From Nitrospirota bacterium (GTDB taxonomy: Bacteria > Nitrospirota > Thermodesulfovibrionia > SZUA-242), in the NCBI GenBank assembly GCA_016212095.1, contig JACRHH010000013.1, positions 1 through 32,295 on the forward strand: 32,295 nt of DNA. The letters are read 5' to 3'. Position 1 is the stretch's first letter. The number at the start of each line of letters is the position of its first letter. A program made the position numbers and the translations under genes. Under the pieces are notes generated by a model, which saw only the letters and a program-made list of their open reading frames with translations, was not told where the DNA came from and did not search any database. Positions 26,327-32,295 of this stretch are shown here, in pieces.

Positions 26327-26356
26327 TATTGAAGTTATCAATGCTGAGCAACAATC

Positions 26357-26581
26357 TTAAACCGCAATGATCTCCTCCCTCGCCATAACGTCAGCAGAAT
26401 ACGAAAGCGCAGCGAGAATATCATCCTTCGCAAGATGAGGGTATGCCGTCACAAGTTCGTCAATTGAAGTCCCCTCGGAAAGTTTTCTCAGGATTAGTTC
26501 AACAGTGATACGCGTTCCGGCTATTACCGGCTTGCCAAGCATGATGCCCTGATCGGCCTTTATCCTGCCAATGTATGTCAT
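26357..26581 (-). CDS. DUF433 family protein (antitoxin-like)
   Basis: A 74-aa protein with the whole DUF433 pattern: GIMLGKPVIAGTRITVELIL (residues 12-31) followed by a short helical DNA-binding-like part, SIDELVTAYPHLAKDDILAAL. Members are often paired with a DUF5615 PIN-like toxin directly downstream. Here the downstream gene is on the opposite strand and is not PIN-like, so it is an orphan in this window. It follows hemH after 35 bp in the same direction and may be read with it. Confidence 0.85.
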   Translation of the reverse strand: MTYIGRIKADQGIMLGKPVIAGTRITVELILRKLSEGTSIDELVTAYPHLAKDDILAALSYSADVMAREEIIAV

Positions 26582-26616
26582 CCGACCGTCTCCTTACTGA
26601 TGCTTGCTTGATTCTA

Positions 26617-27612
26617 TCATCCATGAGGAATATTCCCGGCGCAAATTTCCCCCAGCGCGTCGATAAACGCCGGATCGTCGTTCAGCGCCGGAATGTAGCG
26701 GTATCGTTCGCCGCCAGACGCATGAAAGAAATCACGGTTCTGGACGGCGATTTCCTCCAGCGTTTCCAGGCAGTCTGCCGGAAAGCCCGGACAGATCACG
26801 TCAACCGACTTCACGCCGCCACGCGCAAGGGCGCGAAGCGTATCGTCCGTGGCCGGTTTAAGCCATTCGTCCCTGCCGAAGCGCGACTGGAACGTCATTA
26901 TCCATCTACCATCCGGCAGGCCGAGCTTCGCGGCCAGAAGCCGGGCCGTGGCAGCGCATTCGTCGTGGTACGGATCGCCCAGATCGATGCAACGCTTCGG
27001 CATTCCGTGAAAACTGATGATTAGTTTATCCGGCTCGCCATTACGCCACGCCGTTTTCACGCTTGCGGCAAGCGCGGCGATGTATCCGGGATGATCGTGA
27101 AAGTTTGTGATAAAGCGGAGTTCCGGAACATGCCGCCACGTTTTCAGCGCGTCGGCAACCGCGTCGAAGGTTGAAGCGGTTGTGGCCGCCGAATACTGCG
27201 GATACATCGGAAGAATCACAATCCTTCCGCAGTTTTTGCCGCGCAGTTCCTCCAGGCCGCTCCGGATAGACGGACTGCCGTAGCGCATTCCGACGGCAAC
27301 CTCCAAGCCTTCGCTCTTTTGGCGCATGACGGATTCCAGCGCCGTTGCCTGTTTTTTGGATATGGCCAGAAGCGGCGCGCCTTCCGGCGTCCAGACGGTT
27401 TTGTACGCGTGGGCCGAGCGGCGCGGGCGGGTGTTCAGGATGATTCCGTTTAAAATCAGCCACCAGAGCGGGCGCGGCATCTCGACCACGCGGCGATCCC
27501 AGAGAAATTCCTTCAGATAGCGCCTTACGGCGGCGGTTGTGGGCTCGTCGGGCGAGCCGAGATTGGCCAGAAGGATGCCGGTTTTGGTGATTTGGCCAGA
27601 CAGGTTTGTCAC
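26617..27612 (-). CDS. hemH: Ferrochelatase HemH
   Basis: Last step of protoporphyrin-dependent haem synthesis (or coproporphyrin in other lineages): insertion of Fe2+. The GTG at 27612 is chosen because it overlaps the mscS stop (GTGA) and gives a normal 331-aa protein; the longer frame adds an unrelated N-terminus that lies antisense-free inside mscS. Motifs are GILLANLGSPDEPT near the start, LISFHGMPKRCIDLGDPYHDE-type residues with the catalytic His near 202, and TFQSRFGRDEWLKP. No other haem gene is nearby. Confidence 0.93.
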   Translation of the reverse strand: MTNLSGQITKTGILLANLGSPDEPTTAAVRRYLKEFLWDRRVVEMPRPLWWLILNGIILNTRPRRSAHAYKTVWTPEGAPLLAISKKQATALESVMRQKSEGLEVAVGMRYGSPSIRSGLEELRGKNCGRIVILPMYPQYSAATTASTFDAVADALKTWRHVPELRFITNFHDHPGYIAALAASVKTAWRNGEPDKLIISFHGMPKRCIDLGDPYHDECAATARLLAAKLGLPDGRWIMTFQSRFGRDEWLKPATDDTLRALARGGVKSVDVICPGFPADCLETLEEIAVQNRDFFHASGGERYRYIPALNDDPAFIDALGEICAGNIPHG

Positions 27613-28457
27613 TCGCCCCCGGCTATCCTTACCGCAAACGGCTTGCCGCCTTCGGCCAGAAGCGTGCGGTGCGGAAACGGAATGGTTATGCCGGCCTCGT
27701 GAAACGCCTTCAGAATATCCTTGTGCAGCGTCGTTTTCAGATCGTTGAACTCCTCGCGCCTTGTCCATTTCGTCCAGACAAGAAAGCTGATGTTTATCGC
27801 CGAATCGCCGAAGCCGTCCAGCAGAAACGCCGGACGCGGATCGGCAAGGCATTGCGGGTTGTTTGCGGCAACGTTCATCAGCGCCCGTTGAACCTTGTCG
27901 ATGTCTTCGCCGTAGGCAACGCCTACAGTTATGTCGATGCGCCGGTTCGGGAATCGCGTGAGCGTGGTAACCGGCGATTTTATCAGCGTTTCGTTAGGGA
28001 TGCGGACGTAGAGGTTGTCGAAGGTGCGAAGCTTCACCGAAAGCAGATCGATAGACAGCACCTCGCCTGTGAATTGCTCGATGCTGATTGTGTCGCCAAC
28101 CGAAAATGGCCGTTCTCCCACAAGAAATAGCCCGCTTATAAGATTGGACGCCGACGTCTGCGACGCAAACCCTATCGCAACGGACAGTATGCCCGCCGCG
28201 CCCAGAAGCACGCTCAGGTCGAACCCGAGCTGGTGAAGGGCTGAAAGCGTGAACAGAACGATAATCAGATATTTGGCCCACCTTCGCAGAAGCGTGGCCT
28301 CGTGAAGGCCGAAGCGGTCTCCGGCGTATCTGCCGATGTATGCGCCAGCAAGCCGCGCCACGGCGAAACCGCTGATGAAGATTATTATGGCCTGCGCGAT
28401 GGAAAGAATTCGCTCGCCGTTGAAGATAAACCCGGTGGCCGCCTGTGTCTCAGTCAT
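27609..28457 (-). CDS. MscS-family mechanosensitive ion channel
   Basis: 282-aa inner-membrane channel released by membrane tension. Hydrophobic segments lie around residues 20-40 and 62-80, followed by the pore helix with LLGAAGILSVAIGFASQ and then the SNLISGLFLVGERPFSVGD signature leading into the beta domain. The C-terminal alpha/beta cage follows. The start is chosen at ATG 28457, 8 nt after GGAG; a TTG two codons earlier is in frame. The stop overlaps the hemH start, so the two are coupled. The nuclease gene ends 24 bp upstream. Confidence 0.92.
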   Translation of the reverse strand: MTETQAATGFIFNGERILSIAQAIIIFISGFAVARLAGAYIGRYAGDRFGLHEATLLRRWAKYLIIVLFTLSALHQLGFDLSVLLGAAGILSVAIGFASQTSASNLISGLFLVGERPFSVGDTISIEQFTGEVLSIDLLSVKLRTFDNLYVRIPNETLIKSPVTTLTRFPNRRIDITVGVAYGEDIDKVQRALMNVAANNPQCLADPRPAFLLDGFGDSAINISFLVWTKWTRREEFNDLKTTLHKDILKAFHEAGITIPFPHRTLLAEGGKPFAVRIAGGE

Positions 28458-28481
28458 TAACAATGCTCCGCTTGAAGGCTT

Positions 28482-28997
28482 TCATCGCCTTCTTTCATGC
28501 CTCTCGCGATAACGCGATGGGGTTTCCTTCAGCCCGAACTTGCGCGTCCATATGCCCTTGCCGGATGATTTCGCCCGCTCAGTCGCTGCAACTATTTCCG
28601 CTGCGTGTGCCACATTCGGTCCGATCGAAAACGCTGCCGCGTATCCGTCTTCGGCCATCCGAAGGTTAATGAGCAAGCCGCCCTTGTCGCGCAGATAAAC
28701 CAGCGATCTGCCGTATTTGTCGCGCTCCTCCGCGTCGGTTTCCACGGTAACGCGCCAGGCGGATTTCTGGAGGATCTCAATAAGGTAATTGCGCGCCCTG
28801 TGTCCCCACGGCTTCTGTCCAAGTTCAGGCGCGTCGATTCCGGTCATGCGGCACTCAACCGGTTTGCCGTCAATCTTTATGACGAGCGAATCGCCGTCGA
28901 TCACTTTTACCACATGTCCCTGAGCGGCGAGGCACGGAACCGGAATAAAAACAAGCGCAGCCATCAATGCCAGCGCTCGAAAAGCCGAAATTCTCAT
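28482..28997 (-). CDS. Secreted thermonuclease-like (SNase) protein
   Basis: A 171-aa protein with an N-terminal signal peptide (cleavage probably after residue 24, PCLA) and one staphylococcal-nuclease domain. The VIDGDS metal loop is at 32-37, RMTGIDAPE at 50-58 and DKYGRSLVYL at 93-102. The residues equivalent to Arg35, Asp40, Glu43 and Arg87 of the S. aureus enzyme are present as Arg50, Asp55, Glu58 and Arg97, so it should be an active Ca-dependent nuclease outside the cytoplasm. It overlaps the amidase stop by four bases (ATGA), which indicates coupled translation. Confidence 0.9.
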   Translation of the reverse strand: MRISAFRALALMAALVFIPVPCLAAQGHVVKVIDGDSLVIKIDGKPVECRMTGIDAPELGQKPWGHRARNYLIEILQKSAWRVTVETDAEERDKYGRSLVYLRDKGGLLINLRMAEDGYAAAFSIGPNVAHAAEIVAATERAKSSGKGIWTRKFGLKETPSRYRERHERRR

Positions 28998-30331
28998 CCG
29001 CCAACTCCCTTGGCCGGAACAAACACGCGCGCGCTTTTTGGCAGACGGCCCGCGTTTTTCGCGTTGTTGGCGGTCACCAGCCTGTTGCCCGGAAGAAGAA
29101 GCACCGCGTCATCAGGCAGTCCGCCCTTGAGCTTTCCGCCGCGAAGCCTGAGCGGGCCGCTGTAGCCGATCAGCACCTTCGTTCCGCGCGGGATGTCGTC
29201 CCAGTCCCTGATGCGGTTGCCGTTCATGATGCGTCCGTTCGGGTAAAAGTAGATCGTGGTTTTCTTGCGGTAGTCCGCTCCGGCAAGCTCCCAGGCGTTT
29301 CGGCCTCGTGAAATGAGCTTCACCGGCCCGGATGCGGGCCGAGTCGGCTTCAGAGCCGGTTCCGCCGCCGGCTTAAGAGCCTGCAAAGCCTGCTGGTTCG
29401 GCTCCTGTTCCCGCTCATCCTGCTCCTGATTAAGAAGCACGACCGTTCCGTGCGGAACGCGATCCCAGCCGATGGACGATGCGATCTTGTCGCCTGCGAC
29501 CGCGCTGCCGTCGGGAAGCTGATAGATGGTGTCGGGCGCGTTATAGTCGTCGCCCGCGATTGTCCAGGCGGTGTTGTCCTTTGTGATGACGTTCGATCCG
29601 GCTGCTGTCCGGGGTGTCTCCGAAACAGGCCCTGAGGACACAGGATAGAGCAATGCCGCAAGCTGTGGATCGGGCGAAAGCCGCCCGGCCCTCACATCCG
29701 GATCGAAATCCCATGTGGGGCCCAGCCCCGCCCTTGCCCGTTCGAAATTCTGGGCGCAACGCTTTCTTCCCCTGTGATTGTCTTTAAACCACTGGTTGGG
29801 CTTGCCGTATGCAACCTGGCTGTGGGTAAGCACAGCCAGGTCATCGAGGCGGTACGTTTTCCGCAACTGACCGAGAAGCCTGCCAAGCGATGCGTACTGG
29901 CTGTCAGTAATGTCGGCGTAATGGTAGGCTACAAGCTCGATTCCGACGGACGATTCGTTCAGGTCGTCCTCGCCGTTCCACATGCTCAGGCCCGCGTGGT
30001 TGGCCTTGAGCCTGATGTCGAGGGTGCGGAAAATGCGCCCGTCGCGCGCGATAACGAAATGCGCGTGGCCGCCCAGGGTGCGGTCGGTGCTTGAGCATTT
30101 GCCGTGCAACACCGAGCGGAGCGTGCTTTCAAGGCCGCCCTCGGAGGTGTGAACGATGATGTAGCGCGTGCTTGCGCGAACGGTTTTTTCGAATCTGGAA
30201 CTGACATGCCGCCGGAAGTCGATGACGGATTTTGCAGATTTGGTCTTTTCAGCGAAAGCGGCGGGAATTGCGGCAAAGTCGGACAGGAGGAAAGCGGCGG
30301 CTAGAAGCAGACAACCAAAACGCACGCGCAT
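28994..30331 (-). CDS. Exported N-acetylmuramoyl-L-alanine amidase with duplicated C-terminal module
   Basis: The ATG at 30331 places a clear signal peptide at the N-terminus (hydrophobic to about residue 27, ending AAFA). Residues 55-200 are an Amidase_2/PGRP-like zinc domain: His61 in IIVHTSE, NESSVGIELV with a Glu, His170 in LTHSQ, and Cys192 in RGRKRCAQNF, resembling the His-His-Cys set of T7 lysozyme. The 445-aa protein then has two similar modules of about 50 aa, at 249-301 (DNTAWTIAGDDY...TIYQLPDG) and 339-390 (RNAWELAGADY...TIYFYPNG), joined by a Glu/Gln/Pro-rich linker. They are LysM-like in position, but I do not recognise the family. It heads the amidase-nuclease-mscS-hemH operon. 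Confidence 0.85.
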   Translation of the reverse strand: MRVRFGCLLLAAAFLLSDFAAIPAAFAEKTKSAKSVIDFRRHVSSRFEKTVRASTRYIIVHTSEGGLESTLRSVLHGKCSSTDRTLGGHAHFVIARDGRIFRTLDIRLKANHAGLSMWNGEDDLNESSVGIELVAYHYADITDSQYASLGRLLGQLRKTYRLDDLAVLTHSQVAYGKPNQWFKDNHRGRKRCAQNFERARAGLGPTWDFDPDVRAGRLSPDPQLAALLYPVSSGPVSETPRTAAGSNVITKDNTAWTIAGDDYNAPDTIYQLPDGSAVAGDKIASSIGWDRVPHGTVVLLNQEQDEREQEPNQQALQALKPAAEPALKPTRPASGPVKLISRGRNAWELAGADYRKKTTIYFYPNGRIMNGNRIRDWDDIPRGTKVLIGYSGPLRLRGGKLKGGLPDDAVLLLPGNRLVTANNAKNAGRLPKSARVFVPAKGVGG

Positions 30332-30393
30332 ATACTTTATTCCCACTCTGTATCCGGCTGTATGCGTGTTTTCGGCTGTCATGATCACGAAAA

Positions 30394-30402
30394 AGTATAT
30401 CA
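30394..30402 (-). promoter_or_regulatory. Extended -10 promoter of the amidase operon
   Basis: Minus-strand TGATATACT is an extended -10; transcription would start near 30387, about 56 bp before the amidase ATG. A -35 is not obvious. Confidence 0.45.
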
Positions 30403-30440
30403 CAGGGGGGCGGCAGCGAATCTAAAATCTGAACTTCATC

Positions 30441-30470
30441 TTGAACATATTGCGCCTGAAATGCTATACC
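30441..30470 (+). promoter_or_regulatory. Promoter of the small exported protein gene
   Basis: TTGAAC (30441-30446), an 18-bp spacer and TATACC (30465-30470), ending 5 nt before the ATG at 30476. As with fabF and epmA this predicts a leaderless transcript, and no Shine-Dalgarno is visible. Confidence 0.4.
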
Positions 30471-30475
30471 AGAAC

Positions 30476-30766
30476 ATGCGTTTTGCATCAGCCGCAATCG
30501 TTTTCACCCTGCTCGCCGCATTGTTCGCGCCGTTCTGCATCACAGCCGCCGTTCATGCATCCGGCGGAACATCTTCCGTTTTCACGCTCGACACATGCGG
30601 CAAGCCGGGCGTGGACGCCGCTTCGTCATCATTCGATTCGGTATTCCTTGCCGAGCCGGTTTTCGACGCGGTTCTGCACACCACCTACAGTCCTGCAATC
30701 CGCGTTGTGGTTTCATCAAGATACCTGTATCACGCCGCAACTCCTTACAGACCACCGGAAAACTGA
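30476..30766 (+). CDS. Small exported protein of unknown function
   Basis: 96 aa starting MRFASAAIVFTLLAALFAPF, a clear signal peptide that ends around VHA at residues 25-27. The mature part is short, with a single cysteine in FTLDTCGKPG and a C-terminal PYRPPEN. Similar short exported proteins with a D-x-C motif and an RPP tail lie in front of heavy-metal efflux operons in some delta-type bacteria; I make this link from memory of the pattern and it is weak. It is followed after 88 bp by a lipoprotein gene in the same direction. The start at 30476 fits both the signal peptide and the promoter. Confidence 0.6.
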   Translation: MRFASAAIVFTLLAALFAPFCITAAVHASGGTSSVFTLDTCGKPGVDAASSSFDSVFLAEPVFDAVLHTTYSPAIRVVVSSRYLYHAATPYRPPEN

Positions 30767-30823
30767 TTTTTCCCGATCATTAGCCGATTGATACCCGTCG
30801 TTTCGGCGGTTATGGAAAAATCA
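30764..30823. promoter_or_regulatory. Inverted repeat spanning the gap before the lipoprotein gene
   Basis: TGATTTTTCC (30764-30773) and GGAAAAATCA (30814-30823) are perfect 10-bp arms around 40 bases that include a smaller CCG/CGG hairpin. The left arm starts with the stop codon of the exported protein gene, and the right arm ends about 20 bp before the ribosome-binding site of the lipoprotein gene. It may be an mRNA structure or an operator. Confidence 0.45.
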
Positions 30824-30854
30824 TTCTCCATGGATATGGGATAGGAGTACTGTC

Positions 30855-32295
30855 ATGCGTTTCAAGATCAAATCAGCGTCAGTCTGTCTGTTGGCATTAT
30901 CGGCTATATTCTCTGCCGCCGGATGCGGTGGTGGAGGTTCGGAAACAACCCCTGAGGCGACAACCGCGGTTTCCGGCACGGTAACCGCCGGGCCGGTGAG
31001 CGGCGGCAGCCTTACGGTGCTGGACGCCTCCGGCAACACCGTGGCCGGGCCTGTTTCCGTAACGAACGGCCATTACACCGTTAACATCCCCAACGCGAAA
31101 CTTTCAGAAGACCTCACGCTTCAGAGCACCGGCGGAACTTACACCGATGAGGCGACGAACCAGACAGCCACCGCCGGAGAACTTGCGGTTGTCGCAACCG
31201 GCGGAACATTGTCATCCACAAGCATTCACATGACGCCGGCCACGACCGTGATCAAGCATCTCGTGAAAAAAGGCAAAACGCTTGCCGCCGCGAAGACGCT
31301 TTTCGAAAACACATTCGGTTATGCGCCGGACAGTACGGTGAAGCCCGAATTCGCATCCGGAACGGGAGTTACCGACGCGCAGATGCTTGAGGGCATGTCG
31401 GCAACCGCGTTCAGCAAGCTGACCAAGGAGATGGGGCTTGCGCCTGACAAGCAGTTCGAGCTTCTGTCGAAACTGGCGGATGACCTCGGCGACACAAGCG
31501 GCGAGCTTGACGGAACCGGCTTATCCGGCGCCATAACCGTTGCCGGAACCGCAATGCCGGAAGACATCGCGGGCAAGATGGAAGATGCCATGATCGCGGC
31601 GAAGGACGGCATGGGCATGAAGTCAGACAAGGTCGGCAAGCTTCCGTTTGCCAAAGTGCGCTTCACAAGCCTATACCGCGTCAAATTCATGCCCGTCACA
31701 ATGCAGGCGCAGGGCAAGTCAACCTTCAAGATTCAGATCAAGGAGCGGACAAGCGGCACTCTGGTTCCCGGCCTTGCGCTTGCCCTTGCGCCGCTGATGC
31801 ATATGACCACGAAAGATCACACCACGCCGGTTGACAGCATCGTTGACAACAACGACGGCACGTACACCTGCACTGTTTACTACCTTATGGCTTCGACGAT
31901 GGGCGGCATGAGCGCAGGTTATTGGGACATGAAGGTTACCGTGGGCGGAGAGAGTGTCACGTTCCATCCGTTCGTCGGCATGACCATGGGAGATACCGTG
32001 CGCGCCACACTGAAGGACGCCAACGACAAGATTGCAGGCATGACGCCGGAAGTAAGATCGTATTTCCTTTTCAAGGACAGCATTTCCGCAGGCACTTCCG
32101 GCTACACCTTCAAGATATTTATCTCGGCGAAGGAAAACATGATGAGCTTCCCTGCGGTGTCTGTTGGCACAACCCTTCATGACGAGAACAGCGCTGCCTG
32201 GACTGTAGACCCAATGATTGTCGAAGCGTCAACCGACGGCGGAACCACATGGAGCGCGATGACCGACAAGGGCAATGGCCATTGGGAGGCGAGCG
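30855..32295 (+). CDS. Lipoprotein with FixH/YtkA-like domain, 3' end cut by window
   Basis: ATG at 30855 after AGGAG at 30843-30847; the frame is open for 480 codons to the window edge. The N-terminus is a lipoprotein signal (hydrophobic run, then SAAGCGGGGSE, with the lipidated Cys at about residue 24). Residues 35-110 resemble a surface Ig or carboxypeptidase-regulatory-like domain (VSGTVTAGPVSGGSLTVLD). A helical stretch follows, and then a region near 305-375 rich in Met and His (MHMTTKDH, NNDGTYTCTVYYLM, STMGGMSAGYWDMKVTVGG) that has the layout of FixH/YtkA-like domains. A metal-related role in the envelope is possible. The C-terminus is outside the window. Confidence 0.75.
   Translation, partial: MRFKIKSASVCLLALSAIFSAAGCGGGGSETTPEATTAVSGTVTAGPVSGGSLTVLDASGNTVAGPVSVTNGHYTVNIPNAKLSEDLTLQSTGGTYTDEATNQTATAGELAVVATGGTLSSTSIHMTPATTVIKHLVKKGKTLAAAKTLFENTFGYAPDSTVKPEFASGTGVTDAQMLEGMSATAFSKLTKEMGLAPDKQFELLSKLADDLGDTSGELDGTGLSGAITVAGTAMPEDIAGKMEDAMIAAKDGMGMKSDKVGKLPFAKVRFTSLYRVKFMPVTMQAQGKSTFKIQIKERTSGTLVPGLALALAPLMHMTTKDHTTPVDSIVDNNDGTYTCTVYYLMASTMGGMSAGYWDMKVTVGGESVTFHPFVGMTMGDTVRATLKDANDKIAGMTPEVRSYFLFKDSISAGTSGYTFKIFISAKENMMSFPAVSVGTTLHDENSAAWTVDPMIVEASTDGGTTWSAMTDKGNGHWEAS

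Noticed and set aside
27613-27852. Longer N-terminus for ferrochelatase (411 aa)
   Set aside because: The extra 80 residues lie over the conserved C-terminal part of mscS in another frame and are unlike HemH; the GTG at 27612 gives the normal length and a coupled overlap.

Overview
The window looks like chromosomal DNA around the replication origin of an anaerobic or facultatively anaerobic Gram-negative bacterium. Evidence for this is pyruvate:ferredoxin oxidoreductase, a cytoplasmic NAD(P)-linked [NiFe] hydrogenase, GlnE, an EpmA-type lysyl ligase, signal-peptide and lipoprotein genes, and a dnaA-dnaN-gyrB block beside two parS sites. A Desulfobacterota- or Nitrospirota-like lineage would fit, but the phylum is an inference that I cannot settle from this sequence. 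Two genes run off the window: a FabF-type synthase on the left and a lipoprotein on the right.

Layout. Positions 1-2501 hold fabF (minus) and a long-form epmA (plus), which diverge from a 50-bp spacer. Positions 2577-6019 are a minus-strand block of rsmG, mnmG and a YbhN/LPG-synthase-like membrane protein. This block is visibly more AT-rich than the rest. A parS site lies inside the 3' end of rsmG, and another exactly fills the spacer upstream of mnmG. Positions 6020-6433 are the likely oriC. Then come dnaA, dnaN and gyrB with no recF between dnaN and gyrB, followed by mtnA, a long-chain polyprenyl diphosphate synthase, an AMMECR1-family protein, an ArsR-type regulator and a small unknown.

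The energy-metabolism core is at 14719-22873. It is a four-gene [NiFe] hydrogenase in the order beta-gamma-delta-alpha (group 3b-like), a shared bidirectional terminator, tRNA-Asn on the opposite strand, and nifJ. PFOR and the hydrogenase could together exchange electrons between pyruvate, ferredoxin, NAD(P)H and H2. GlnE (minus) converges on nifJ.

Right part: a small AT-rich winged-helix gene with its own strong promoter lies at 25988. A minus-strand run that looks like one operon follows, in transcription order: secreted amidase, secreted thermonuclease-like protein, MscS channel, ferrochelatase and a DUF433 protein. The right edge has a small exported protein and a FixH/YtkA-like lipoprotein, perhaps the start of a metal-related locus.

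I found no CRISPR array, prophage, transposase or clear new defence system. The most interesting signals are the parS/oriC architecture without parAB, a hydrogenase large subunit that stops exactly at the last metal-site histidine, a GC-rich palindromic repeat that forms both the end of one hydrogenase gene and the ribosome-binding site of the next, and several apparently leaderless promoters.
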